Shown piece by piece: positions 28,901 through 38,864 of a stretch of 64,000 nucleotides of DNA. Each line of letters opens with the position of its first letter. The stretch's first letter is position 1. The stretch spans positions 30,008,921 through 30,072,920 of the forward strand of contig JAAONU010000001.1 in NCBI GenBank assembly GCA_012932295.1, given 5' to 3'. The position numbers and the translations under genes are program-made. The stretch comes from Cyclina sinensis. Taxonomy: Eukaryota; Mollusca; Bivalvia; Venerida; Veneridae. Below the pieces are notes generated by a model. It did not search any database and was not told the DNA's origin. It saw nothing but the letters and a program-made list of their open reading frames with translations.

Positions 28901-31900
28901 ACAGTCATTTATTACATATCCATCTAAATCATTGTTGATAATTAAATCCTGCTTGATTAATGTGTATTTGTAATATTATTACTTGCCCCTTGATTTCTGT
29001 TTATAATTTTGTAATAGTTTATAATTTAATAATTGTTTTCTTTGATTCTAAATCAATTTTATAAGATCTCCAGTTCAGTTTTGTGTAAATGCTTAGATCC
29101 TTGGAATCTGCTTTCTCTATTAGAATATAAATATCATCAATCCTGTACTTGGTGTTATGACTGAATAAGTTTCTTACGCTTCGTTTTCTTATCTTTCATT
29201 TAATGCCTCGAGGTAATAAAATGCATCCGTGACAAGATACTTGTGAAAATAAAATCTGCATGACTTTTTTTAGATAATATTTGAGACTTGCAGGTTATAA
29301 AGACTGAACATTTTGAAGTGTTTATAAAAATGAAAGTCAATGACTTGTTAACACTAGAAACCTTTCTTCAGTGAAGTGATAGACATTTAAGCCCTCATGA
29401 CTTACCTCTGTGTGAGAAAGTTAGCAGTGAAGAGAAAAAGGATCAGTACTGGAACTAACCAGGAACAACGGTTTGGTGTATCGCCCATGAATATGACAGA
29501 AATACGGAAGAAAGGCAACTTAAACACAATAATATACAGGAAAACCACAAAGAAATATTTGTGAACAATTATCAGATTTACCCAAAGATTTCTGGCTTTG
29601 TCCATATTGTTTTTTGTTTGTTTCCGTTTAAGATATTTTTCAGCTCTTGCAATTTTAATGCTATTGGCATATATTTTATTTCACCACACTATCAGTTCTT
29701 AAATTTGTTTAAAATTTCTCACCACTCTGTTAATAAAAAAACTTGTTAGTAATATCTCACAACGCTATAAATTTTAAACTTATTTATATCAACAGGGGTT
29801 TCTAAGTTTGGTAGGTGTTTTTTGTGTATGGCAGTTCAGATTTCCTAGCTTGGCTGGCTGATTTTGCTTATTTTAAACTTTTTTCATCTGCACTTTCTGA
29901 CTCACTGTAACTATTTTACAAGACATGCTAGACTAAGTCTAAGATTTCTTGTTGTATCTTTGCAGATGAATTCTGTTATTTAAGACTTTATTTCTGAACT
30001 TTTGTGCATCTCCAATGAATTCTGGGATTTAAGTAATTCAGGTGTCTGTTATTCTGTCATTCTGTCATGTCACTATGACGAGCAGGAGGTATCATGTCCT
30101 GTTATGGTCTATGGTTTAATACAGCGTTTTTGATGCTAACTGGGAACTAAATGTCCCCTGAAAGTCCTGATGATGACTAGAACAACTGTCTGGTTCAGTT
30201 TATGAAATTTATAGAAATAAGAAATGTCTTTAACTCTTTTCTTTATTGAAAATATTTTGCTAAATACTATTGCAAGGAAATATATGTACATCAAAAATAG
30301 TACCAGATACAATACTGTAGACTGGAAGAGTGCATTAAATTGCTGTGTAAACTTATGCAATAATGCTTATCTTATACATTACACTAGCAAGTAATTAAGT
30401 ACAAATTTTGCTTCACACATGGCTTATCAGTTAAATGCAGCAATACTTTATACAGTTGATTAAGTGACCTTCAGAATAAAGATTTGTGGAAAACTTAGCA
30501 GCAAGTGGTTTTCACAGGCTTTATTGCTTCCTTGAAATTTTACATAAACATACAGCTATTACTGCAGTACGCTTGCAAATTGGCTTCACCAGCAATCCAA
30601 CATATAGTAAATGGGGGTCTGGCAGTCTTGGAGACTGTGTTCAGTAGCTTTTGTAAAGCTTCTACAGCATTTGGTATTCATGATAATGCACCATTCAGTA
30701 TTTGCTGATTATAAGTTAACACATCAGGGATTACTTAGTGTTTTGCCATTTATATTATCATGCTATTTTTTACATTTAGTACTTTGGCTGTGTATGTTAC
30801 ATAGATGATCATGACCTGTTTAGTTTTGCCATTTTTTTTGTGCTATCTTGAAAATTGTCATTTTTTTAAATACTATGAAAACTCAGTGTCCTGTAATAAC
30901 TAACTGGCTTCACTTTCCATATAAACTTGCACTTTTCATATAAACTTTACCGCTAGATTACAGTTACAGTAGAGTACAGTTACCGCTAGATTATCAGTTT
31001 CGGCAGAGTTATGGCCCACTTACCATTGGGCATAAAGAGTTTTGTATCAAACTTCATTGCAATGAGCAGTATTGACAAGGTTTTTTTCTGCTTGGAAAAG
31101 AAAAAGCAGCTAGATAGATATGGCACAGATTGAATTTCTTGCTTCAGAAATCATTACTTTTCTAGTTTCACTTCTTGCAGGCTTAAAATATGCATTTAAA
31201 ATCTTGATATTTTTCACATATAATGAATGTTTGCAGCATATTCATAACAAAATTAATAGTATAAATGATTATTGTATTAATGCATGCTTAAACATAGCAT
31301 GGAACAAATATTTAAATACATGTATGAAATTGGCTAGCCAAGCATGGAAGTCCAGAATTTATTTTTGGTTTTCTTTCTGTGTTGGAAGATCTATTATTTT
31401 CTGTTGTTTTGCATTGTAGAAGAAAAAAACATACGATGACAACCCATATAAACTGTTTCATGTAGACATTTTATCACTTTTTTTCAAGCTTTTATATACT
31501 GTTTTTAGGATCATGGCATTCTTTGAATAGAAATTTTTTGTTACAACTTCTACATTTTCTTATATTTTCTTATGGAGTAAAAAACTAGTTGAAAATTAAT
31601 GTTGAAAATAATTTGGTAGTGGGTTCTAGCAAGGAATAGGCAGAAGGTATATGTTCATATTAGAAATCCTGAAGTGACCAGACTTAAGGCCGGTATCCCA
31701 TTGTTCTGTCCTAACTTGTCACGTTTTGTGAGGGGAAATGGTTGAAGAAAAATGAATTTGTACAGTTTGAAAGACAGTGCACAATGAATGAGTTGCTCAT
31801 GTTGTTTTTGTGTAAATCGGTGGTACAGGACACGGAAAAGGGTTTGAAAATAGATTGCAGTTAAGATCTGTTTTTTTGGTTAGTTCTTTTTTTGTTATTA

Positions 31901-34900
31901 TAAAATTGTTAAAATTTTTAACTGTTGCATCATTTGGAAAGGGTAAAAGAATTTGAGTTCTACAAGTTGTTAAAATAAGGACTGTTGAATTTTCTTATAT
32001 GTTTATTAATACTTCTTTGAAAATGCATTTTGTACATAGGGGAAAACAACTTTTTAAACAAATGAATCGATATTAAATTGTAAGAAGTGCAAACTTTAGT
32101 TAAGATTAAATGTTCTAAATGTGAAAAAAAATACTTGTATGTATGTAGTCCTTCTGTTAACACTTAAATAGAATTATTTTTGTAGATTAAACAGTTATTT
32201 AGACAAGTTTATACAAGACTATATTTGTGTATCATGTATTGCTTCCTTGTTAGGCAAGGGAAATAACCTGTCAGTGAAATATTTTGTTTACAAAAGTTTT
32301 TTTACATATAGGTATAGATTTTATGTGCCCCTTTTGAATGTAAAAAAGTATGGTTATTTAAAAAAGTATTTTCAGTTGTTTGACCTACAGATACCAGTTT
32401 TGAAGTGTCAGGCCTAAATTTTTCAAGGTATTCTACAGAATACATCATTATGCTAAATGTGTGTAGCTTAGTGTTGGTTTCTGATACGTGTATTTAATTT
32501 ATCAAACAAAAAGGCTTAATATCTAATATAATCATGATTTGTAATTTCCAGGTGGTCGCTACAAGAACTGGAAGAGAAGGTGGTTTATACTGAATGACAA
32601 CTGTCTCTACTACTTCCAGTTCACAACAGTGAGTAATACATTGTACTTATCAAGCTAGAATTGTGTCATCTTGAATGAAAGGCAGAATGTTCAGCAATTA
32701 TTCATTTTCCAAAAAATGAGGATTAAGTTATCAAAATGTTTGGCAAACAAGTCTCTTCGGCTAATGTCAGCCGTGAAACTGGTAACCATAACAAGTGGAG
32801 GAGGCGTGATTGTGAGAAGGTGCTAGCTGCTTCTTTATTTAATAGCAGTGGGGACTTTCTCACATTCAGCTGTTGAAGTGTACTTTGTGTCTTACAAGTA
32901 GCAAGTTTGTTACTCAGAGTTAACTCAGTTACAAAGAATTCAGTTACTGTTATATATACTGTTTGAAACATTCCAATACATTCTGTCTTAAAGTTAAATG
33001 AAAATATGCCCTACTGAAATGCCCTCATTTCACAGGTCGAGAGTGTTGCAGGTGATAAACTTCCCCAAAAAGTAATAAACACCTGCAAAATTTTCACAAA
33101 TGTGTGTAATTATTATGTGTTCTGTCACACTACATTTCTTTAGGGTATATAATATAACACAGACTTATGTTGAGGTCAATATGTGTTTTTACAGACCTTT
33201 TAAAATGATATCTATAATTGTATTATTAAGAAAAGAATATTAAAATTCTGTGCATGGCAAAATGAGATATAGGATCCACTGCAATTTATAGCTAGTTTCA
33301 ACTTAAATACTCTGATGGTATAAGCTGTATTTACAGTATGATTACTGTCAAATATTTACCTTGGTTTTCTGTTGTGACATCAGGCATAACATTCTGGAAC
33401 CATACACAGTGCTATAACGGAAGAACCTGCATTCATATAGCATGGCTGGATAAACCTGCTTGGTATATCTAAAATAAACACAGTGGTCCAGTGGTAACAC
33501 GCTGGACTCGTAACCCAGGGGTCCCGAGATCTATCCACCGCTCCTCCACTAACATTACTAATTGTCTTTTGGATGAAACGTTAAACTGAGGCCTATGTAT
33601 CAGTGCTGTACACTGAGCATGCAAAAGAACCAGGGGTGTCTCTGGAATGGGATGCTTTCTGTATCTTGCACTATCCCCCACAACATAAAATAACTAATCT
33701 CTGCAGGGGCGTCGATCATATGGGCAACCGGTACTGACAATAAATAAACTCAAATAAACTCGAATACACACACATACACACACAACAAAAGAATAAAATT
33801 CATCTCACTACGGTATGAGTTTTGTTTTATTCTTCAGGATAAGGAACCCAAGGGTATCATACCTCTGGAGAATATCCAGGTACGAGTATCTAACGAGAAG
33901 TCGAACAAACCACATTGCTTTGAGTTGTATGCAACCACTAATGAAATCATCAAAGCTTGTAAAGTAGACAAAGAGGGAAAAGTTGTGGAAGGTAAGGATA
34001 TTGTATGAGATATAGTTAGTCTATCATAATTGACCATTAGCAACTGCTTCATAGTTGTGGCCAAAATTACCTTGTGACATTTTATGAGTAAAGATGCATA
34101 CTTTGTTGGAATCTTATGAAGATTCTTTATGCTATGGCATAGTAAGAGAAGGGAAGATTTTTTCCAACAATAAAATGATGAAATTTTCAGAGGCATTCAA
34201 TTTTGCATTTATTCATTTTTAATACAAATGATTTTTCCCAGGGAAGTTGTGCAAGCCTAAGATTAGTTCTTGAAAAAGGTGAATGTAAATTCTTGGTAAT
34301 GGATTATTTGTTATTTCAGGGAAGCACAATGTATACAAGATGTCAGCTGCTACAGCAGAGGAGAAAGAAGAGTGGATCAAATGTATTAAGTAAGTCCCTG
34401 TCATTATGTAGAGTTATTTTCTTGTTAGAATGTTGTAATTATTGTTAAATTATTAAGTTCTGCGTAACTGTGGGTAAAATTATGAAGACTGTAAAAATCC
34501 AAACACTTTATATTTTATCAGTTGGTTTTCACAATAGTAAGTTCAAAAGTTTAGTACTAAAATAATAATCTTTTTATGCCCCCAAAGGGAGGCATATAGC
34601 TTTTGAACTGTCCGTCCATCAGTCCATCCAAAAACTTAAACATTGGCCATAACTTCCTTATTAGTAAGTGGATTTAATTCATACTTGGACACAAGATCCC
34701 TTTGGACAAGACCTTCCCACTGACCTATATTTTTTTTACCTTAACCACCGAATGAACTTCTCCTTGAAAATCTAATTGTCCAGAAACTTTAACATTGACC
34801 ATAACTTCCTTATCAGTAAGTGGATTTACTTCATCCTTGACACAACAGCCCTTTGGACAAGATCTTCCCACTGACTTATATTTATTTAAGCTTGACCCAT

Positions 34901-35273
34901 GAATGACCTTCGCCTTGAAGGTTCAATTGTCCTAAACATTTAACATTGACCATAATTTTTTTATAAGTAAGTGGATTTACTTCTTACATGGACACAACAC
35001 CCTTTGGACAAGACTTTCCCACTGACTTATATTTATTTGACCTTGACCCTTGAATGACTGGTGCTCAGCCCCAAATCAAAGCACCACTTTGGGGGCATTG
35101 TCAGTTTACAGTGACAGTTATTGTTATTATCAACTGTATCTTAAAATATGTCATTTGATATTGAAATAAGGTTTATATTTTGTGTATTTTTCATTTCCAG
35201 GTCTTGTATTAGTGAGAATCCTTTCTATGACATGTTGAATGCCAGGAGAAAGAAGGCAGCACAAGCTAAATAA
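4886..35273 (+). CDS. CYTH1: Cytohesin (Arf guanine-nucleotide exchange factor), whole coding gene, 13 exons
   Basis: Cytohesins load GTP onto Arf1 and Arf6 at membranes. Exons: 4886-4913 (uncertain), 7311-7384, 16308-16375, 16716-16782, 24727-24845, 25640-25720, 26410-26522, 27103-27251, 27720-27831, 32552-32628, 33838-33991, 34320-34389, 35201-35273. All introns are GT-AG and the phases join, giving 1185 nt, 394 residues plus stop; vertebrate cytohesins have about 400. Domains in order: N-terminal coiled coil (about 10-55), Sec7 (about 70-250) with the catalytic glutamate finger in [15 protein letters not shown] (Glu105) and the Fxxx[14 protein letters not shown] and MLNTSLHNP blocks, PH domain (about 262-380) with [12 protein letters not shown], and a basic tail ending [10 protein letters not shown] single-copy invertebrate cytohesin could be called CYTH1 or CYTH2/steppke; the paralogue symbol is arbitrary. 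The family call is firm, the first exon is not. Confidence 0.95.
4914..7310 (+). other. Cytohesin intron 1 (if the first exon is right)
   Basis: AT-rich intron DNA with no exon-like stretch. It includes a 24-nt perfect hairpin at 5713-5736 (11-bp arms around CAAATGGACT, 2-nt loop) and a short TTG run near 5547. Nothing else is recognised. Confidence 0.5.
7311..7384 (+). CDS. CYTH1: Cytohesin exon 2: start of coiled coil
   Basis: Acceptor ATTGTAG|AT at 7310/7311 and donor CAG|GTCAGT at 7384/7385. It encodes [19 protein letters not shown] followed by LQEIQ, matching the conserved LTPEER..IRRRKQELL block that opens all cytohesins. The exon begins in phase 1 and ends in phase 0. The coiled coil mediates dimerisation and binding of scaffold partners in the family. 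Confidence 0.92.
9795..10029. repeat. 36-bp tandem repeat, about 6.5 copies
   Basis: The unit is TAGAAGTATACCAGATTG followed by TTTAATTGTTTAGAGTAA. Copies begin at 9795 (a short 28-bp copy), 9823, 9859 and onward and differ by only a few bases, so the array is young. It lies inside cytohesin intron 2 and has no coding content. Confidence 0.9.
15930..16185. repeat. 27-bp minisatellite of alternating A and B units
   Basis: About nine copies of a 27-bp unit of the form GTGTCTTGCTGCACACACC + TGTGGTAA (type A) or with CATATCTGTGCTAA (type B). The types largely alternate, so the higher-order period is 54 bp. Because 27 is a multiple of 3, frames stay open on both strands; these are not genes. Type A copies each contain the donor-like string GGTAAGTGT. 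The array ends about 120 bases before cytohesin exon 3. Confidence 0.92.
16308..16375 (+). CDS. CYTH1: Cytohesin exon 3: coiled coil
   Basis: Acceptor ACATTTCAG|CAA and donor GACAG|GTACAA. It encodes [20 protein letters not shown] followed by ED, the second half of the N-terminal heptad region. It ends in phase 2 and completes AGT (Ser) with the next exon. Confidence 0.93.
16376..16715 (+). other. Cytohesin intron 3
   Basis: A 340-base intron, AT-rich, with donor GTACAA and acceptor GTGTTTCAG. I see no repeat or second feature in it. Confidence 0.8.
16716..16782 (+). CDS. CYTH1: Cytohesin exon 4: linker into Sec7
   Basis: Acceptor GTGTTTCAG|T and donor AAGAAA|GTAAGT. It encodes [20 protein letters not shown] then KK; the KKFNMDPKK string is the family's invariant entry to the Sec7 domain. 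Confidence 0.95.
16828..16955. repeat. 64-bp tandem duplication just after exon 4
   Basis: A unit beginning TGGAGCATTCAGGAGCAAAT occurs at 16828 and again at 16892, each followed by CTCAGGCAGTCATTG and TGCCCTCTCTGTCA. A third, partial TGGAGCAT copy precedes them near 16806. It starts within 50 bases of the exon 4 donor and is non-coding. Confidence 0.9.
18799..18924. repeat. Imperfect 33-bp inverted repeat (hairpin, 60-nt loop)
   Basis: Arm 18799-18831 (inner part GGTATGGTGCTAGGATGG) pairs with 18892-18924. I count two mismatches in the inner 22 bases and three in the outer 11. It lies in cytohesin intron 4. It could be a pre-miRNA-like hairpin or the remnant of a small inverted-repeat transposon; sequence alone does not decide. 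Confidence 0.75.
19065..19658. mobile_element. Non-autonomous element with 14-bp terminal inverted repeats and internal tandem copies
   Basis: AACCAGGTTTTCAA at 19065-19078 is matched exactly by its reverse complement TTGAAAACCTGGTT at 19645-19658. Next to the left end is a G-rich tract (GGCGGGCGGATGGGCGGGCG near 19109-19128). Inside, TCCGCTCTGTAACTCTTCAA occurs three times (near 19147, 19294 and 19377) with flanking CAAGGTCAAGGTCACAGTGA. There is no transposase frame. It sits within cytohesin intron 4. A clear target-site duplication was not found. Confidence 0.75.
21210..21400. repeat. Fragment of a dispersed repeat with an RFX/X-box-like palindrome
   Basis: GGTTGCCATGGCAACC at 21219-21234 is a perfect 16-bp palindrome and matches the RFX X-box form GTNRCC(N)RGYAAC. 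The following sequence (AGGAAAAACTTTGAAAGTCT, then CAAATTCCTTCAAGCCATTT) is in the style of the units of the tandem element in the USP intron, so I read it as a repeat fragment rather than a dedicated enhancer. Confidence 0.45.
23109..23160. repeat. 18-bp tandem repeat, three copies
   Basis: AGTATTCTTTTCACAAAA is repeated from 23111, the third copy ending in TCTCG. Short intronic microduplication. Confidence 0.85.
24727..24845 (+). CDS. CYTH1: Cytohesin exon 5: Sec7 N-terminal half with catalytic glutamate
   Basis: Acceptor GTTTTCAG|GGT and donor GAAAA|GTTAGT. It encodes [20 protein letters not shown] then [19 protein letters not shown]. The glutamate of GEGLNKT is the finger that displaces Mg and the GDP phosphate in Arf; it is intact here, so exchange activity is expected. 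It ends in phase 2. Confidence 0.97.
24846..25639 (+). other. Cytohesin intron 5
   Basis: No coding exon. Strings such as GATGACCACTAATGGAAGG near 25081 and ATGACCGCTGATAAAAGGTG near 25370 look like decayed copies of one dispersed repeat unit, but I cannot set boundaries. Confidence 0.45.
25640..25720 (+). CDS. CYTH1: Cytohesin exon 6: Sec7
   Basis: Acceptor TTTTGCAG|GTC and donor CTAAG|GTTTGT. It encodes [20 protein letters not shown] then ILVQAL, matching the family block LNLAVLHAFVDLHEF..LVQALR. It begins and ends in phase 2. Confidence 0.97.
25721..26409 (+). other. Cytohesin intron 6
   Basis: AT-rich intron. The string CATGATTTCTGTC, echoing the exon 6 end, recurs imperfectly near 25735, 25777 and 25810, suggesting small duplications around the donor. 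No other feature is seen. Confidence 0.5.
26410..26522 (+). CDS. CYTH1: Cytohesin exon 7: Sec7 core
   Basis: Acceptor TTGTTATAG|GCAG and donor TCAG|GTATAA. It encodes [20 protein letters not shown] then [32 protein letters not shown] is the most conserved Sec7 stretch and lines the Arf switch groove. It ends in phase 1. Confidence 0.97.
26523..27102 (+). other. Cytohesin intron 7
   Basis: AT-rich intron of 580 bases with no recognisable repeat or second gene. Confidence 0.6.
27103..27251 (+). CDS. CYTH1: Cytohesin exon 8: Sec7 C-terminal half
   Basis: Acceptor GCAATTCTAG|AC and donor TTAACG|GTAAGA. It encodes [20 protein letters not shown] then [20 protein letters not shown] then GDLPPELLT. 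The [10 protein letters not shown] motif completes the Arf-binding groove. It begins in phase 1 (GAC, Asp) and ends in phase 0. Confidence 0.97.
27252..27719 (+). other. Cytohesin intron 8
   Basis: A 468-base intron. Apart from a short CTACCTA/CTAACTA run near 27402 I see no feature. Confidence 0.6.
27720..27831 (+). CDS. CYTH1: Cytohesin exon 9: Sec7-PH linker and start of PH domain
   Basis: Acceptor TTTTATCAG|AGC and donor AAACAAG|GTGACA. It encodes [20 protein letters not shown] then [17 protein letters not shown]. The [15 protein letters not shown] linker is autoinhibitory in cytohesins, folding over the Sec7 site until Arf-GTP or phosphoinositide binds. It ends one base into the first glycine of the PH lipid-binding loop. 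Confidence 0.97.
27832..32551 (+). other. Cytohesin intron 9 (4.7 kb), splits the PH glycine motif
   Basis: This intron interrupts the first Gly codon of the GG motif, the same point where vertebrate cytohesin genes carry a 3-nt microexon that switches diglycine to triglycine. I could not identify a microexon here by eye. No repeats with clear ends were found; the sequence is AT-rich throughout. Confidence 0.55.
32552..32628 (+). CDS. CYTH1: Cytohesin exon 10: PH domain lipid-binding loop
   Basis: Acceptor AATTTCCAG|GTGG and donor ACAACA|GTGAGT. It encodes [20 protein letters not shown] then YFQFTT. K-x-GGR-x-K-x-WKRRWF is the phosphoinositide head-group pocket. Only two glycines are present, the form that in vertebrate cytohesins prefers PtdIns(3,4,5)P3. 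Confidence 0.97.
32629..33837 (+). other. Cytohesin intron 10
   Basis: Its last third is occupied by a tRNA-derived SINE (about 33480-33775) that ends some 60 bases before the exon 11 acceptor. The rest is ordinary AT-rich intron. Confidence 0.7.
33480..33775 (+). mobile_element. tRNA-derived SINE
   Basis: A tRNA-like head carries an A box TGGTCCAGTGG at 33484-33494, an anticodon-arm stem CTGG/CCAG enclosing ACTCGTAA (CGT in the loop, Thr-like), and a B box GGTCCCGAGATC at 33520-33531. There is no acceptor-stem closure or CCA, so it is not a working tRNA. The body contains ATGAAACGTTAAACTGAGG, which resembles a conserved SINE core found in many invertebrate SINEs (from memory, unverified). 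The tail is AATAAACTCAAATAAACTC. Confidence 0.75.
33838..33991 (+). CDS. CYTH1: Cytohesin exon 11: PH domain
   Basis: Acceptor TATTCTTCAG|GAT and donor GGAAG|GTAAGG. It encodes [20 protein letters not shown] then [20 protein letters not shown] then [11 protein letters not shown]. The DKEP.GIIPLEN and FELY blocks are diagnostic of cytohesin PH domains. Confidence 0.97.
33992..34319 (+). other. Cytohesin intron 11
   Basis: A 328-base intron with no recognisable feature beyond its GT-AG ends. Confidence 0.7.
34320..34389 (+). CDS. CYTH1: Cytohesin exon 12: end of PH domain
   Basis: Acceptor TTATTTCAG|GGAAG and donor ATTAA|GTAAGT. It encodes [20 protein letters not shown] then CI, the C-terminal PH helix (family EEKDEWIKSI). 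Confidence 0.97.
34390..35200 (+). other. Cytohesin intron 12
   Basis: Nearly two thirds of this intron is the inverted-repeat element 34576-35098. The element ends about 100 bases before the final acceptor. Confidence 0.8.
34576..35098. mobile_element. Non-autonomous element with ATGCCCCCAAAG ends and three internal repeats
   Basis: ATGCCCCCAAAG at 34576-34587 is matched exactly by CTTTGGGGGCAT at 35087-35098. The left end also folds on itself (ATGCCCCCAAAGGGAGGCAT). A GTCCGTCCATCAGTCCATCC tract follows at about 34609-34628. Inside are three copies of a unit of roughly 150 bp with CATAACTTCCTTATNAGTAA, GTGGATTTA and CCCACTGAC. No coding frame is present. It shares its hairpin end with the element ending at 62321, in opposite orientation. 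Confidence 0.85.
35201..35273 (+). CDS. CYTH1: Cytohesin exon 13: C-terminal basic tail and stop
   Basis: Acceptor CATTTCCAG|GTC; it encodes [20 protein letters not shown] then QAK and a TAA stop at 35271-35273. NPFYDML.ARRKK matches the family ending DPFYEMLAARKKR; the basic tail assists membrane binding and autoinhibition. Confidence 0.96.
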
Positions 35274-38002
35274 GCCTCTAAAGAGACAGATCTATTGGAA
35301 TATTACCTAAACAAGCTTCTCTGTGACACCAGACATGACTTTAGACTGTGCTAAATTCATTATGGACTGGTCTAGAGAAATTAAAGAATGGAAAACATTA
35401 ATGCACAGAACACTTCACTAGATGGTGGGAAAGGGTACTGTTGGGCATGAAAAAATTGAACAGTATTTTATGTTATATAAATTGAATATTTAAACAACTT
35501 TTATGTTGGGTTCGATTTTGGAAAGAACCTGTATAGATACATATACATATTTCAAGAACTTTTTTGGACAAATGTTTTACAGAACTTTAAAGTTATGGTT
35601 GTATATAAGTGTACAAGAACTTCAGTATCAACTCTTAAGATGGCACAAAAATATTAACATACCTGTGTTTAGTAAAGTAGGGGTTATGTTGCTGTAATAT
35701 GCATGAAACATTCAGTGTCAGAATGACTGAAATACAGTCGGTTTTCTTATTTTATTCTTTTGTCTCAGAGACAAATCTAAATGATTTTGTCTATGTTCAG
35801 TATTTTACTTAGCAATTGGTATATATTAAAATCGTGAAACCTCTAACTTACTAAGTGGATGGCACAGATTTGCCAGTTTTCCTGTCTTAAAATTTATGTT
35901 TGTAGAAAAGTGTTGGAACTGTAGTGAATGGACTGTGTGATTTTATTAAATGCCAGTATATCTAGTGTAATTGTAGAGGCATCTAGGCTTAAAAGACTGT
36001 GATACTTCAATGTAGTCATAATTTTACATGTCGGATTGCCACATTGAAAGGTTACCTTATTTGTTTGTTGTAAGGTAATTGTAGGCTTTACCTTATCTAT
36101 TTGTTGTAAAGGAACTACATCAGATGAACTGTAATATTTGTATAGCTTTTGTTAAGTCAGTAACCCTGAAAGTTTGTGAAGGTTTTTAGTTCATCAGAAT
36201 CTGACAAATGAATTGATACATGGTTTAAGATGTATTTTTTTAATCTCCTGTGAGGATGAAATACTTAGATTTTTTGATGCTCAGACATTCAGATGTATTG
36301 TTCTTAAAATGAAATTACATAACATTCATCTGAAAGTAGACAGTTTTAAAAAAGAGTTACTAATGAGTTCAAAGACAGTGTGTGATAATGAAAATATCAA
36401 ATTCATTGTCAAAAAGACATTAGAACACATGAAATAATAGTCTAACAGTAGGGTAAAAAGCAATTGCATCATACATTATAAAATTACAATTTCATTAAAT
36501 TTTGTGACTGTATTTCAGTTTTGTAGACTCTTTTGTCTTCTTCTAACTCTTGTTGAGTTATATTTATTGTATAACATTTGTATAAACATGTTAATTGTAT
36601 AAGAAGTCAGGGAATCAAACAGTTGACTCACCCAAGGCCAGTGTAAGTAGTCAGTAACTCTTAGAGCTTTTAACAGTTGAACCAGAATCATTCTTATTTA
36701 TTATAAACTTCATTTTTGTGTTACAGTCACCTATGTACATGCACTGTGGAAGCCAGTAGAAAATGCTAATGTTTGTTGTATAAAAAAGGGCTTTTCTTAA
36801 AGAAACAGAAGTTGGGCAGAATTGTAGTGATATATATCTATATCATAGTTTAGAAATGTTTATCAGAAATGTAGAAAAAAGGCTGTTGTTTATGCATATG
36901 AGCAGATATAATGGTAGAGCAAATAATACACATGTCGTATGTTTGTTTCAGGAAAACTTTGAGAGTTAATGGCTTCTTGCACAGTGGTCATATTTTATTT
37001 CATACTCCATATTATAATATAATATTTCATAGAATTTTCACTCATTATTCTAAGGTCATCATATAAAGATGATGTAGCCTTGTATATTTTTGTAAATAAT
37101 TCACTGTACTATATAAAAGCCACTTCTGTACAAATATATACATAATATTCATGTTGTTTTGTGGACACCTGTTTCATTGAAATCAAGTTGAGATATATTG
37201 ATACTATATTGGTAAATATGTTGAAACACTTCTATTTTTCATTGTTTGATTTCTGTGAAATTATGGCTGTATTTGTTTGTAATGTAATGCAGAGGATTTT
37301 GTCTAATTTAATTATGGAGAAGCTTATGAAGACTCGTTTTTTAAGGAAATTCATTACACTAGGCTACAATTCCTTTGAAAAGAAGGGAACACTACAACTA
37401 GAATTTTCAATGGACTTTTCAAAAACAGTATCTGCTCTTTTTGCATGGAACATCATAACATTTTATTGCTAAACTTAGTAACAATTTAATATCTGGTACA
37501 TGGATGAGATACTCCTCTTTCTCTCTAGATGAATGTAAAAGGTTGATTATCAGTGACTAACTGTTGAAGCTTTTCTCATGTCACATTATGTCCAAATGTT
37601 AAAATTGTAATCTGACTCGGTAGCTTTAATTTTAGAAAATACACACCAGCACTTTTGGGTTTGGGTTTGGGATAGGTTGCACAGTTTGGTCATCAAACTT
37701 GTTTGTTTTATGTGCTCTGGACAGAAACATTTTTCCTGTTTTGCCCTTTCCCACTTGGCTTCTGAAAACTGCTTTTTTTCCTGATCTGTTATGTTTTTCA
37801 TTCAACTGTAAATCAAAACCTCAGTGTAGGTAGTTTACTTACTTTGTCTTAGGATTTTGTCTGAAAATACTGTAAGAAATAATAATACAATATTTATCTT
37901 AACATTATTCTGTGGGAGTATTTTTGGGCTAAACTTTCAGGTATTTCATAATTAACTGGCTTTATAGTTAGTTGTATAATAATTTAGCATTGTGCCATTT
38001 GC

Positions 38003-38008
38003 AATAAA
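38003..38008 (+). terminator. Candidate poly(A) signal AATAAA (proximal)
   Basis: Canonical hexamer followed within 30 bases by TGTCTTTGCTGT. Candidate end of the cytohesin transcript. Confidence 0.5.
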
Positions 38009-38864
38009 TGATGTTTTCCTGTCTTTGCTGTAACAGTCTGTCTTAGCAAGCCAGTTGAAATGTATTCTTTGGTCTACTGTAATGAGTTGGGAGTGGGCAT
38101 TTTGAAATTATTTTTGAAAATTGAAGGAGACTCTTATTACTTTAAAATTTATTTTCTTAAAGTACCTGGCGTTCTTACAGCATAAGTAAAGCTACTATTC
38201 TTTTGATAAACCTACTTTGGCCAGTTAATGTGATTGCCAAAGTAGTGTTTTCAGAATACAATTTTTTATGCCAGTACATGTATACAGAAAGGAAATAATT
38301 ATAATAGGAATGTAAATTAATATGTCATAATCACATATATTCATTTAGATTTAGCTTTTGTAACCTTAAGATTTACTGAAATAAGGTTGCTGGCAACCTT
38401 TGATATACTGACTATAGTGTGTACATATAAACCTGATCAACTGACTGGGCTCAATATTTGATTCATTGTCAGTTGTCAGTTTATTGCCTAGAAACTAACA
38501 CTAATGCTGCACCTGTAAGATACCCAAATACTTGGAAAAATTTACATCAAATGCTGCACCCAGTAACAAGTTGCTTTGAAGTCTTTGTAACAGAACAGAT
38601 TTTTCTACTATGTGCATGAAGTGAAATAACTTCTACACTAATTATGCTTCTTGAACACAAATTAAGTATTCATACTTGAATCAAGATTTTATGTTTTGTC
38701 AATATACAAAGTGTTTTCAATGTAGACAGTAAGATATGGAGAGTCCAGGCTGTTGTTCTTTCAGTAAGAATATTGTCTTCATTTAGATGGTCTTGATTTT
38801 TTCTTCTATTTACAAGCAGACTTACTCAGTAGGAACAGTCATGCATACCATTACTTGTGTAAAA

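Noticed and set aside
33480..33560. Functional tRNA-Thr gene
   Set aside because: A and B boxes and an anticodon arm are present, but acceptor stem and overall cloverleaf are not; it continues into a SINE body and tail.
33834..34196. 120-codon minus-strand frame
   Set aside because: Antisense of cytohesin exon 11 and the adjacent intron.
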